The translations under genes and the position numbers were made by a program. Positions 18,085-26,283 of a stretch of 64,000 nt of DNA are shown piece by piece (positions within the stretch are counted from its first letter, which is position 1; each line of letters begins with the position of its first letter). Under the pieces are notes generated by a model. The model made no database searches. It saw nothing but the letters and a program-made list of their open reading frames with translations, and was not told the origin of the DNA. Origin of the DNA: Geodermatophilus ruber. Lineage in GTDB: Bacteria > Actinomycetota > Actinomycetes > Mycobacteriales > Geodermatophilaceae. The stretch is taken from NCBI RefSeq assembly GCF_900114385.1, contig NZ_FOSW01000004.1, positions 124,001 to 188,000 of the forward strand, given 5' to 3'.

Positions 18085-19404
18085 TCAGCGGATGAGACCC
18101 GCGGCCCGCACCGACCGCAGCGACGGCTCGACCCGGTGCGTGGGGCCGACGACCGGCTCCAGCGGGTCGAGGGTCTTCAGGCCCTCGCCGGTGTTGAGGA
18201 CGACGGTCTCCTTCGTGCGGTCCAGCCGGCCGTCCTCGACCAGCTGGCGGAGGACCGCGACGGTCACCCCGCCGGCGGTCTCGGCGAAGACGCCGGTGGT
18301 GCGGGCCAGGTCGCGGATCCCCTGCACGATCTCCTCGTCGCCCACCCGGCCGACCGCACCGCCGGTGCGCCGGATCGCGTCGAGCGCGTACGGGCCGTCG
18401 GCGGGGTTGCCGATGTTGAGCGACTTCGCGATCCCGGTCGGCTTCACCGGCTTGACGACGTCCCAGCCGTTGTCGAACGCGGTCGCGATCGGGTCGCAGC
18501 CGGCCGACTGAGCGCCGAAGATCGTCCACTCGGTGGCCTCGACGATGCCGGCCGCGACCAGCTCCCGGAACGCCTTGTCCACCTTGGTGAGCAGCGAGCC
18601 CGACGCCATCGGGATGACCACCTGGGCGGGGATGCGCCAGCCGAGCTGCTCGGCGAGCTCGTACCCCATCGTCTTGGAGCCCTCGGCGTAGTAGGGCCGC
18701 ACGTTCTGGTTGACGAAGGCGGTGTCCTCGAACTCGTCGGTCTCGGCGAGCTCGCTGGTCAGCCGGTTCACGTCGTCGTAGGAGCCGTCGACGGCGACCA
18801 GCGTCTGCCCGTAGATCGCCGACTGCACGACCTTGCCCGGCTCGAGGTCGGAGGGGATGAACACGAACGACGGCAGCCCGGCACGCGCGGCGTGCGCGGC
18901 CACGGAGTTGGCCAGGTTGCCGGTGGAGGCGGCGGCGATCTTCGTGTAGCCCAGCCCCTTGGCGGCGGTGGCCGCCAGGCTGACCACCCGGTCCTTGAAC
19001 GAGTGCGTGGGATTGGCCGAGTCGTCCTTGACCCACAGCCCGCCGGTGAGGCCCAGCTCCTCGGCCAGCCGGTCGGCGCGGACCAGCGGCGTCAGCCCCG
19101 GGTCGAGGGTGATGCGGTCGGCCGGGTCCTGGCCCACCGGCAGCAGGCCGGCGTAGCGCCAGATGTTCTGCGGGCCGGCCTCGATCTGCTCGCGGGTGAC
19201 CGCGCGCATCACCTCGGGGTCGTAGTCGACCTCCAGCGGGCCGAAGCACTCGGCGCAGGCGTGCTCGGCGATCAGGCCGAAGGTGGCCCCGCAGTTGCGG
19301 CAGATGAGCCCGCGGGCCGGACACGGGGCGATCGGACCACCTGCGGCGGGGTCGGCCTGGGCGGCGGGGCTCGTCCGGGTGGAGCCGGGAGCGGTAAGGG
19401 TCAT
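18085..19404 (-). CDS. thrC: threonine synthase
   Basis: 439 residues; a PLP enzyme converting O-phosphohomoserine to threonine in the cytosol. N-terminal cysteine pairs (CRNC and CAEC, about 35-54) form the zinc-ribbon-like extension of this thrC class. The PLP lysine is in NPTHSFKDR (about 130-138). Phosphate-binding and active-site loops include AASTGNLANS and ETAGGVTVA. It begins with ATG at 19404 behind AGGAGGT. That ribosome site abuts the 3' strand of stem P1 of an upstream SAM-I riboswitch. Its regulation by SAM ties the threonine branch to the methionine branch at phosphohomoserine. Confidence 0.96.
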   Translation of the reverse strand: MTLTAPGSTRTSPAAQADPAAGGPIAPCPARGLICRNCGATFGLIAEHACAECFGPLEVDYDPEVMRAVTREQIEAGPQNIWRYAGLLPVGQDPADRITLDPGLTPLVRADRLAEELGLTGGLWVKDDSANPTHSFKDRVVSLAATAAKGLGYTKIAAASTGNLANSVAAHAARAGLPSFVFIPSDLEPGKVVQSAIYGQTLVAVDGSYDDVNRLTSELAETDEFEDTAFVNQNVRPYYAEGSKTMGYELAEQLGWRIPAQVVIPMASGSLLTKVDKAFRELVAAGIVEATEWTIFGAQSAGCDPIATAFDNGWDVVKPVKPTGIAKSLNIGNPADGPYALDAIRRTGGAVGRVGDEEIVQGIRDLARTTGVFAETAGGVTVAVLRQLVEDGRLDRTKETVVLNTGEGLKTLDPLEPVVGPTHRVEPSLRSVRAAGLIR

Positions 19405-19418
19405 GCGACGACTACCTC

Positions 19419-19532
19419 CTCATCTTCCCCGCGTCGGGCCGTCGAGCCGCGCGGGACGGAATTGGCACCTTCCGCTGTAGCGGCGGTTGCCGGGGCTTCA
19501 TCGGGCCGTGTCCCTCTGCCCCTCTGGATGAG
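19419..19532 (-). promoter_or_regulatory. SAM-I (S-box) riboswitch controlling thrC
   Basis: The minus strand shows the S-box core in order: CTCATCCAGAGGGGCAGAGG, CCGATGAAGCCCCGGCAACC, a variable stem, GGTGCCAATTCCG and closing GATGAG. P1 pairs 19527-19532 with 19419-19424. The ribosome site AGGAGGT overlaps the end of P1's 3' strand. SAM binding would be expected to hide it, giving translational control. No separate terminator hairpin is visible before the ATG. Confidence 0.93.
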
Positions 19533-19594
19533 TGGAACGCACCGAACTCTACCCAGGTGACCGGCACCGCAGCGGACCCGGCCAGGATGGGGAG

Positions 19595-20416
19595 GTGGGA
19601 ACGCGCGTCGTCTACACCGATCTCGACGGCACGATGGTCGGGCCCCGGGGGTCCTTCTGGCACACGGCCGGCCGTGCCCTGACCGCCGACCCGGCGGCCG
19701 CCCTGCTCGACCTGCACCGGGCCGGTGTCGCGCTGGTGCTGGTCAGCGGGCGCACCTTCGAGCAGGTGGTGGAGGCGGCGCGGATCTTCGCCGCCGACGG
19801 CGCCGTCGCCGAGCTCGGCTCGGTGGTCAGCTGGGACGCCGGCCGCGGCGTGCACCGGCTCAGCGGTGAGCTCCCCGCCCGGTACGCGCAGCGGACACCG
19901 ATGGACGTGATGGCCGAGCTCGGCGTCGTCGAGGACCTCCTGGCCCGCCACCCCGGGCGGCTGGAGTGGCACGCGCCCTGGCACGCCACCCACGAGGCCG
20001 ACGCCCTGCTGCGCGGGCGGGTCGACCCGCTCGCCGTCGACGCGTACCTGGCCGAGGCCGGCCTGGGATGGCTGACGCTCAAGGACAACGGCGCCATCCC
20101 GGCGTCGTCCCGGATGACCCTGGCGCCGGACGTGCTGCCGCCCCGGGTCTACCACCTGATGCCGCGGGGGATCTCCAAGGGCGCGGCGATCGCCTGGGAC
20201 CTGGAGCGGCGCGGGCTCACCCCGGCCGACGCGGTGGCGATCGGCGACAGCGTCAGCGACCTGGAGATGGCCCCCGCCGTCGACCGGCTGTGGATCACCG
20301 CGAACGGGGCCACGGTCGACGGGATGGCCGACCTGCTCTCCGCCGTCCCCAACGTGACGGTGACCGAGGGGCCCATGGGCGAGGGCTGGGCGCAAGCCGT
20401 CCGCGCCAGCATCTAG
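19595..20416 (+). CDS. HAD-superfamily phosphatase (mannosyl-3-phosphoglycerate phosphatase-like)
   Basis: 273 residues with the HAD type IIB layout. Motif I VYTDLDGTMVG (about 6-16), motif II LVSGRTFEQVVEAARI (about 48-63), a cap domain, motif III lysine in SKGAAIAWDLE, and motif IV AIGDSVSDLEMA (about 214-225). The aspartate nucleophile would dephosphorylate a sugar phosphate or mannosyl-3-phosphoglycerate; no synthase gene is adjacent to confirm this. The GTG start at 19595 overlaps a G-rich stretch, so the start is uncertain. It is divergent from the thrC riboswitch. Confidence 0.85.
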   Translation: MGTRVVYTDLDGTMVGPRGSFWHTAGRALTADPAAALLDLHRAGVALVLVSGRTFEQVVEAARIFAADGAVAELGSVVSWDAGRGVHRLSGELPARYAQRTPMDVMAELGVVEDLLARHPGRLEWHAPWHATHEADALLRGRVDPLAVDAYLAEAGLGWLTLKDNGAIPASSRMTLAPDVLPPRVYHLMPRGISKGAAIAWDLERRGLTPADAVAIGDSVSDLEMAPAVDRLWITANGATVDGMADLLSAVPNVTVTEGPMGEGWAQAVRASI

Positions 20417-20476
20417 GCCCCGTCCAGGGCACCGCCCCGAGCTTGCGAGGGGTGGGGAGGACGGGGTCCTTCTTCA
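20414..20476. repeat. stop-codon-anchored hairpin element, copy A
   Basis: Runs from the TAG of the HAD gene to the TGA of the ABC permease. Outer stem CCCCGTCC/GGACGGGG; inner core CGAGCTTGCGAGG; on the minus strand TGA-AGAAGGACCCC. Both convergent genes end inside it, so it can serve as a bidirectional terminator. It belongs to a four-member family in this window. Confidence 0.8.
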
Positions 20477-21346
20477 GGAGGTGACGTCGCGGCGGGCGAA
20501 GTGGCGGAAGCCCAGCGCGGTGAAGACGGCGGCGTAGACCAGCGACTGGACGACGCCGCGGAACAGGTCGCCGGAGTCGACCGGGGTCTGCAGCAGGTCG
20601 GTCCAGGCGAACTCCTCCGCGGTGGGGAACCAGTCGCGGATCGAGCCCAGCTGCTCGACCTGGTCGAGGATGGCGAACACGAACATCGTGAACACCGCGC
20701 CCCCGACCGCGGCCAGCGGCGCGTCGGTGATCGTGGAGAGCCAGAAGGCCAGCGTGCCGACGACGAGCAGGTGGACGGCGAGGTAGCCGACCATCCCGGC
20801 CAGCCGCAGCAGTCCCTCGCCCTGCCCGAGGGTCACGCCGATCGGCGTCTGGATGCTCTCGAAGCCGAAGGCGATCCCGCCGGCCACGAGCCCGGTGAGG
20901 ACCAGCGTCAGCAGCGCCCCCACCGACAGCACCAGCGCCGCGTACCACTTCTGCCGGAGCAGCCGCATCCGCGGCACCGGCGTGGCCAGCGTGTAGCGCA
21001 GCGACCCCCACTGGGCCTCGCTGGCCACCGTGTCACCGAAGAACAGCGCGTAGACCACGACCAGGAAGAAGCTCGTCGTCGCGAACAGCACGAACAGGGT
21101 GAAGTTCAGCCCGCCGGCGGTCGCGACGTCGACCAGGTTGAGCCGGCTGTTCTCCTGCGCGTCCTCGCTCGCGCCCAGCTGCAGCGCGGCGATGAGCACC
21201 AGCGGCAGCGCGAGCATGAGCACGAACACCCCGATGGTGCGGCGGCGTTTGAACTGCCGGCGCAGCTCCACCGACAGCCGCAGCGTGCGCTCGGGCCGGT
21301 AGCCGGCGACGGCCCCGGTCGGCTGGACGTGCCCGGTGACCGTCAT
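20474..21346 (-). CDS. ABC-2 type transporter permease
   Basis: 290 residues with about six hydrophobic segments: IGVFVLMLALPLVLIAALQL near 40-58, FTLFVLFATTSFFLVVVYALFF near 83-104, and more to about 270. A TVASEAQWGSLRYTLATPVPR stretch after helix 2 is typical of ABC-2 permeases. Its ATG overlaps the TGA of the upstream hydrolase-ATPase fusion by 4 nt (ATGA). That makes the two a transporter pair with translational coupling. Substrate unknown. Confidence 0.88.
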   Translation of the reverse strand: MTVTGHVQPTGAVAGYRPERTLRLSVELRRQFKRRRTIGVFVLMLALPLVLIAALQLGASEDAQENSRLNLVDVATAGGLNFTLFVLFATTSFFLVVVYALFFGDTVASEAQWGSLRYTLATPVPRMRLLRQKWYAALVLSVGALLTLVLTGLVAGGIAFGFESIQTPIGVTLGQGEGLLRLAGMVGYLAVHLLVVGTLAFWLSTITDAPLAAVGGAVFTMFVFAILDQVEQLGSIRDWFPTAEEFAWTDLLQTPVDSGDLFRGVVQSLVYAAVFTALGFRHFARRDVTS

Positions 21347-24267
21347 CAGCTCTCCCCCACCAGTGCCAGGAACGCGTCCTCCAGCCGGCGCCGCGGCGTG
21401 AACGCGTCCACCGCCACCCCGGCCTCCACCAGCGCCTGCAGCGCCCGGGCCCGGCTGGTGCCGTCGAGCTCGGCGACCAGCCCCTCGTCGGTGCGCTCGA
21501 CCGACACCCCCGGCAGCGCCGTGAGGACGGCGGCCGCGCGGTCGGTGTCGGCGTCGTCGGCCAGGCCGACCAGCACCGCGCCGCCGGTGCCGACGATCTC
21601 CTCCACCGTGCCCTGGGCGATCTTCTGCCCCTTGGCCATGACGACGACGTGGCTGCAGGTCTGCTCGATCTCGCTGAGCAGGTGGCTGGAGACGATCACC
21701 GTGCGGCCGGTCGCGGCGTAGGAGCGCAGCACCTCGCGCATGGCGTGGATCTGCGGCGGGTCCAACCCGTTGGTCGGCTCGTCGAGCACCAGCAGGTCGG
21801 GCAGGCCGAGCATCGCCTGGGCGATCGCCACCCGCTGCCGCATGCCCTGGCTGTAGCGGCGCACCGGGCGGTCGATGGCCGCGCCCAGGCCGGCGACCTC
21901 GATCGCCTCCTCCATGTGCGCGTCCTCGGCCGGCCGGCCGGTGGCCGCCCAGTACAGCCGCAGGTTGTCGCGGCCGGACAGGTGCGGCTGCAGCCCGGTG
22001 CCCTCGACGAAGGAGCCCAGGCGCGAGAGCACCGGGGCGCCGGGCCCGGCGGCGTGGCCGAAGATGCTGATCCGGCCCTCCGTCGGCCGGATCAGGCCCA
22101 TGAGCATCCGCAGCGACGTCGTCTTGCCCGCACCGTTGGGGCCCAGCAGCCCGAGCACCTGCCCGCGGCGCACCTCGAAGGAGAGGTGGCGCACGGCGAC
22201 GAAACCGTCCTTGTAGGCCTTGGTCACGCCGGTGAACCGCAGCGGCACGTCCTCCCCGTCGGGCTCGACGGCCGAGACCCGCCGGCGGCGCCGGCGGCCC
22301 CACAGCACCGCCGTTCCCCAGGCCAGCAGCCCCAGCGCGGCGAGCACGCCGAGCAGCCCCCACCACGGGGCGGTGCTCGAGCCGCTCTGCGCCTGCCCCT
22401 CGACCTCCGGGACGGCCAGTGCCCCGCCGTCCCCGCCGGCCAGCGCGACGGAGTAGACCGCGGCCTCGGCGGGCAGCGCGAAGGCCTGGTCGGTGGAGGA
22501 GACCACCACGCGCATCGTGTGACCGGCCTCGAAGCGGTGCACGATCCCCGGCAGGGTCACCGACACCTCGGTGGGCGCGGACGGGTCGCTCGAGAGGCCG
22601 GTGAGCGACAGCGGCGCCACCAGCCCGCCGGGCAGGGTCATGCCGCCGTCGGGGCCGACGTCGTAGAGCTTGGCGAACAGCGTCGCGGTGCCGCTGGGCG
22701 AGGCGACGGCGAGGTCGACGGTCGGCGCCCCCACGACCTCCACCGCGGCGTCGAGCGGCTCGCTGTCGAAGGCGGCGAACTGGCCGGGGATCTCCAGCGC
22801 GGTGCCGCCGAGCCCGAACGCCGCCGCCGAGCCGAGACCCGGGACGGTGGTGATCGCCGCCGGGGTGCCTCCGGCGGGGGTGACCACCGGCTGCGCCGGG
22901 CCGTCGACGGCGACGCGGGACCGCTGTGCGGCGTCCGCGCCGGCCAGGCCGGGGTAGTCGGCGGCGGCGACGGTCCGGCTGCCGCCCTGCACGCTGCCCA
23001 GCCCGGCCGCCTGGCCGGTGGGGGCGGGGAACTCGAACCCGGTGCCGGGGTCCTCACCCTTGGCCCGCAGGTACCAGTCGAACCAGCCGGCCACCTGTTC
23101 GCGCAGCCGTTCGGTGATCCGCTCCGACCCGGACTCGTCGTGCCCGCCGGCGTACCACAGGACCTTCACCGGTGCGCCGTTCGCGGCGATCCCCCGGGCG
23201 TTGGCGTCGGCCTGGCCCAGCCCGAACAGCGAGTCCCGCGTGCCCTGGACGAGCAGGGTGGGCGCGTCGATGCGGTCCAGGACGGTCGCCGGGCTGCTGC
23301 GGTCGAGCACCGCGGCGATCTCCGGCGTCAGCGTGCCGGTGGCCGCGGCCTCCTGGTAGGCGGCGCAGATGTCGGCGCGGAACCGCCCGCAGGTCAGCGC
23401 CTGCTCCACCGCGGCGGCGTCGACCGAGGCGGGGTCGGCCGGCGGCAGGGCGATCTCCTCGCCGTCGGCCCCCGCTCCCCCGCCGAGCAGGCCCCCGCCG
23501 GGCACGGAGCCGACCCCGAAGAACAGCCCCGACCACAGCCGCTTGTAGACGCCGCTCCCCTCGGCCTGGGGGGTGGCGGCCACGGTCTGCGCGCCGTCGA
23601 CCGGGCCGACCTGGGAGGGGAACAGGGCGGCGGTCAGCGAGTTCCAGGTGATCTGCGGGGCGATGGCGTCGACCCGGTCGTCGTAGGCGGCACCGAGCAG
23701 CGACAGGGCACCCCCGTAGGAGGCGCCGGCCACGCCGACCCGCGGGTCGCCGTCGGCGTCGAGGAGGACGTCGTCGCGCGCGGCGAGCAGGTCGAGGAGG
23801 GTGGAGAGGTCGGCGACCTCGAACCGGGGGTCGTTGAGCCCGATCTGCCCGGTGCTGGCACCGAAACCCCGCGCGGAGTAGGCGAGGACGACGTAGCCGC
23901 GGCCGGCCAGGTCGCGCGCGTCCTCGGCGACCGACTCCTTGCTGCCGCCGAACCCGTGCGCCAGCACGATCGCCGGGGCGGGCTCATCGGCCGACGCCGA
24001 CCCGGGCACGTAGAGCGTCGTGTCCAGCTCCACCGCGTCCGCCCCGGAGCCGGACGGAACGCGTTGCTCCTCGGCCGCCACGTCCTCGGCCGCGGCGGCC
24101 GGCGGGACCGGGGCGACGGCGAGCAGCGCACCGGAGACCAGCAGGGCGAGCAGGGCAGCGAGCGTCGCGCGGGCGCCGGGGCGCGAACGGGAACGCACGG
24201 GCCCGCGAACGGGACGCACGGAGCGGCCAACGGACGGGGGCACGCCAGGGTTCCGGAATCCCCGCAC
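21346..24267 (-). CDS. secreted S15/alpha-beta hydrolase fused to ABC transporter ATPase
   Basis: 973 residues in one uninterrupted frame. A signal sequence or anchor covers about 33-60. An alpha/beta hydrolase follows with nucleophile GASYGG (S183), acid GTRD (D345) and histidine AGGHDE (H376). Then comes a jelly-roll domain like the X-Pro dipeptidyl-peptidase C-terminal module (about 450-615). One membrane helix (about 635-657) is followed by RRRRRR. A complete ABC ATPase occupies about 675-973: Walker A GPNGAGKTT (709-717), signature YSQGM (805-809), Walker B LLVLDEP (825-831). The predicted topology is hydrolase outside and ATPase inside. The permease gene overlaps its stop. It may process and export or import a peptide or ester substrate; this is inference. 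Confidence 0.88.
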   Translation of the reverse strand: MRGFRNPGVPPSVGRSVRPVRGPVRSRSRPGARATLAALLALLVSGALLAVAPVPPAAAAEDVAAEEQRVPSGSGADAVELDTTLYVPGSASADEPAPAIVLAHGFGGSKESVAEDARDLAGRGYVVLAYSARGFGASTGQIGLNDPRFEVADLSTLLDLLAARDDVLLDADGDPRVGVAGASYGGALSLLGAAYDDRVDAIAPQITWNSLTAALFPSQVGPVDGAQTVAATPQAEGSGVYKRLWSGLFFGVGSVPGGGLLGGGAGADGEEIALPPADPASVDAAAVEQALTCGRFRADICAAYQEAAATGTLTPEIAAVLDRSSPATVLDRIDAPTLLVQGTRDSLFGLGQADANARGIAANGAPVKVLWYAGGHDESGSERITERLREQVAGWFDWYLRAKGEDPGTGFEFPAPTGQAAGLGSVQGGSRTVAAADYPGLAGADAAQRSRVAVDGPAQPVVTPAGGTPAAITTVPGLGSAAAFGLGGTALEIPGQFAAFDSEPLDAAVEVVGAPTVDLAVASPSGTATLFAKLYDVGPDGGMTLPGGLVAPLSLTGLSSDPSAPTEVSVTLPGIVHRFEAGHTMRVVVSSTDQAFALPAEAAVYSVALAGGDGGALAVPEVEGQAQSGSSTAPWWGLLGVLAALGLLAWGTAVLWGRRRRRRVSAVEPDGEDVPLRFTGVTKAYKDGFVAVRHLSFEVRRGQVLGLLGPNGAGKTTSLRMLMGLIRPTEGRISIFGHAAGPGAPVLSRLGSFVEGTGLQPHLSGRDNLRLYWAATGRPAEDAHMEEAIEVAGLGAAIDRPVRRYSQGMRQRVAIAQAMLGLPDLLVLDEPTNGLDPPQIHAMREVLRSYAATGRTVIVSSHLLSEIEQTCSHVVVMAKGQKIAQGTVEEIVGTGGAVLVGLADDADTDRAAAVLTALPGVSVERTDEGLVAELDGTSRARALQALVEAGVAVDAFTPRRRLEDAFLALVGES

Positions 24268-24285
24268 GGATCCGATGTCGTGCGG

Positions 24286-25812
24286 TCAGGGCCGCCACTC
24301 GCCGGTGGCCACCAGGACCAGGCCGGGCGCGTCGACGTCGGACACCTCGAAGAAGCGCGGAACCGGGCCGGAGACCTGCGGGAACTGCTCGATCAGCTGG
24401 ACGGCGGCCTGGCGCTGTGTCTCGTCGCCGTCGGTGAAGTAGACCGTGGTGGTGGCGACGTCCCCGCCGTTGTAGGCGCCGACGGCGGGCGACTCCCAGC
24501 CGGCGCCGCCGAGCTCGTCGGCGATGTCGGCGGCCAGCCCGGTGACGCCGGTGGCGTTCAGCACGGTCACCGGCACGCGCACCGGGGTGTCGGGCGCCTC
24601 CTCGACCGGCGGCAGCGGCGCGACCGACAGCGGCGGGAGGGCCGAGCTGGGTGCGGCGCTCGCGGTGGGGGTCGACGGGGTGGACCCGGTGGCCGAGGAC
24701 TGCGCCGCCTCCTGCGCGTCGGGTGCGGCGAAGGAGTAGACGCCGAGCACCAGCAGCGCGACCACGGCGACCGCGAGCAGCCCGGCCGCGGAGCGGCGCA
24801 CGCCGCTGGCCCGGCGGCCGCCGCCGTCCTCGTCCGACGGGGCCGCGGGGGTGGCACCGCTGCGGCGGGCGGCGCGCCGACGCTCGGCCTCGGCGGCCTG
24901 CCGCTCGGCGCGGAACGCGGCGCGACCACCGACGACCCCGGTCGAGGAGCCGGTGGACGGTCCGGTCGTGGGGCCCGGCGTGGGCTCGGGGCCCTCCTCC
25001 CGTTCCTCGGCGTCAGCCCGGCGGCGCGAGGTCGCCCGGTCGGGGATCGCCTGGGTGGCCGGCGGCGCGGCGGGCGTCTCGTCCCTGCTGCGGGAGGGGC
25101 TGGTCCAGTCCCGGTAGCCGGCCGCGACGGTCCCGGCCGGCTCGGCCGCGGGGTACCCCGTCGGCGACGCGGTGCCGGTGGCCCGGGCCGCCGGGGACCG
25201 GTCGCGGCCCGCATCGCGCGGGGCGTCCCCGGCAGGGTCGGCGGGCCAGCCGGCGACCGCCGCCTCGCCCGGGGCGGGCTCGTCACTGTCGCGGCCGGGG
25301 GTGGGGACGGCCTGGAACGGCGCCATCGTGGTCCGGGGTGCGGCCGGAGGTGCCACGGCCGGAGGTGTCACGGCCGGAGGTGCCACGGCCGGAGGTGCCA
25401 CGGCCGGAGGTGCCACGGCCGGAGGTGCCACGGCCGGCGGCACGGGCAGCCGCGGGCGGGTCAGCGGCGCGGACTGCACCGGCTGGGGACGGGCCGGCTG
25501 CGGCACCGGCCGGGCCAGTGCGCTCCGGCCGGCCGGCCGCGGCGGCTGGCCGCTCGGCCGCGGAGGGGCGGGGGGCGCCGAGCGCGGCGGGACCGGACGC
25601 CGGCGGCCCGGGTCCTCCCCCGCGTCGAGCAGGCCGTCCCGGCGGCGTTCGGCCCGGCTGCGGCCCGGCGTCGTCGGGTGGTCGCTCAGGTCCGGATCGA
25701 TCGGCACGGACGGACGGGCACCGTCCCCGACGTCCGTGCGGCGACGTCCATGCGGGAGCGGAGTCGCCCCCTGCTCCGGTCCGTCACCGCCTGACGCGGC
25801 GTGCCTGCCCAC
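24286..25812 (-). CDS. LytR_C-domain membrane protein (VirR-like) with long Pro/Ala-rich N-terminus
   Basis: About 508 residues. A disordered Pro/Ala/Arg-rich cytoplasmic part (1-~340) contains seven APPAV-type repeats (about 128-161). One membrane helix follows (about 345-365, LLAVAVVALLVLGVYSF), then a Pro/Ser linker and a C-terminal LytR_C domain (about 410-505, VTVLNATGVTGLAADIADEL...). The topology and the DUF3263 gene upstream recall M. tuberculosis Rv0430-Rv0431 (VirR, a wall-linked vesiculation factor). The start is uncertain: GTG at 25812 lies 8 nt after TAGATT, and TTG at 25821 is in frame. Confidence 0.8.
   Translation of the reverse strand: MGRHAASGGDGPEQGATPLPHGRRRTDVGDGARPSVPIDPDLSDHPTTPGRSRAERRRDGLLDAGEDPGRRRPVPPRSAPPAPPRPSGQPPRPAGRSALARPVPQPARPQPVQSAPLTRPRLPVPPAVAPPAVAPPAVAPPAVAPPAVTPPAVAPPAAPRTTMAPFQAVPTPGRDSDEPAPGEAAVAGWPADPAGDAPRDAGRDRSPAARATGTASPTGYPAAEPAGTVAAGYRDWTSPSRSRDETPAAPPATQAIPDRATSRRRADAEEREEGPEPTPGPTTGPSTGSSTGVVGGRAAFRAERQAAEAERRRAARRSGATPAAPSDEDGGGRRASGVRRSAAGLLAVAVVALLVLGVYSFAAPDAQEAAQSSATGSTPSTPTASAAPSSALPPLSVAPLPPVEEAPDTPVRVPVTVLNATGVTGLAADIADELGGAGWESPAVGAYNGGDVATTTVYFTDGDETQRQAAVQLIEQFPQVSGPVPRFFEVSDVDAPGLVLVATGEWRP
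25341..25440. repeat. 15-bp tandem repeat inside LytR_C gene
   Basis: Six full units of CGGCCGGAGGTGCCA (one with a T) and a partial seventh, in frame, encode the repeat Ala-Pro-Pro-Ala-Val on the minus strand. Near-identity between units suggests recent copy-number change. Confidence 0.92.
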
Positions 25813-25823
25813 GGTGAGCAAAT

Positions 25824-26192
25824 CTAAACGGCGGAGCCCCCGTTGCCCAGAACCCGAGACGAACGCCGCTGGCCGCGCGCGGCGCGCAGTCTGCGCAGGC
25901 GGCGGACGAGCAGCGGATCGGCCGCCAGCGCGTCCGGCTGGTCGACCAGCGCGTTGAGCACCTGGTAGTAGCGCGTCGGAGCGAGGCCGAACCGATCACG
26001 GATCGCCGTCTCCTTGGCGCCCGGCCGGCGCCACCATTGCCGTTCGAAGGCGAGCATGTCGTGCTCGCGGCGGGAGAGCCCACCGGTCGGGGCGGACCGC
26101 TCGGGCTCGCCCGGCGGGGTCGTGTCGTGCTCCGGGGGGGCATGTCCCTCGCCCCCCGGCGGGGAGACCGCGGGAGCTGGTTCGGGAGTCAT
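25824..26192 (-). CDS. DUF3263 domain protein
   Basis: 122 residues. The disordered acidic/Pro-rich N-terminus (1-~38) is followed by LSRREHDMLAFERQWWRRPGAKETAIRDRFGLAPTRYYQVLN, the DUF3263 domain, which resembles a small helix-turn-helix. A basic tail follows. ATG at 26192 has AAGGA upstream. Its TAG stop lies inside the TAGATT proposed as promoter of the LytR_C gene, 9 nt before that gene's possible TTG start. The same gene pair occurs in mycobacteria, and a DNA-binding role is plausible. Confidence 0.85.
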   Translation of the reverse strand: MTPEPAPAVSPPGGEGHAPPEHDTTPPGEPERSAPTGGLSRREHDMLAFERQWWRRPGAKETAIRDRFGLAPTRYYQVLNALVDQPDALAADPLLVRRLRRLRAARGQRRSSRVLGNGGSAV

Positions 26193-26283
26193 CGGTGGTC
26201 CTTCTGTGCTGGTGCGTAGGACCCGACGGTAGCCCCGCCGACCGACATTTCGGCCACCCGCCACGACGGGGAACGGCGGCGCG

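Noticed and set aside
25341..25440. Possible CRISPR-like array
   Set aside because: Units are contiguous 15-mers without spacers and code in frame for a Pro/Ala repeat.
21649..25794. 1381-codon open frame on the plus strand
   Set aside because: Mirror frame of the hydrolase-ATPase and LytR_C genes; no recognisable domains.
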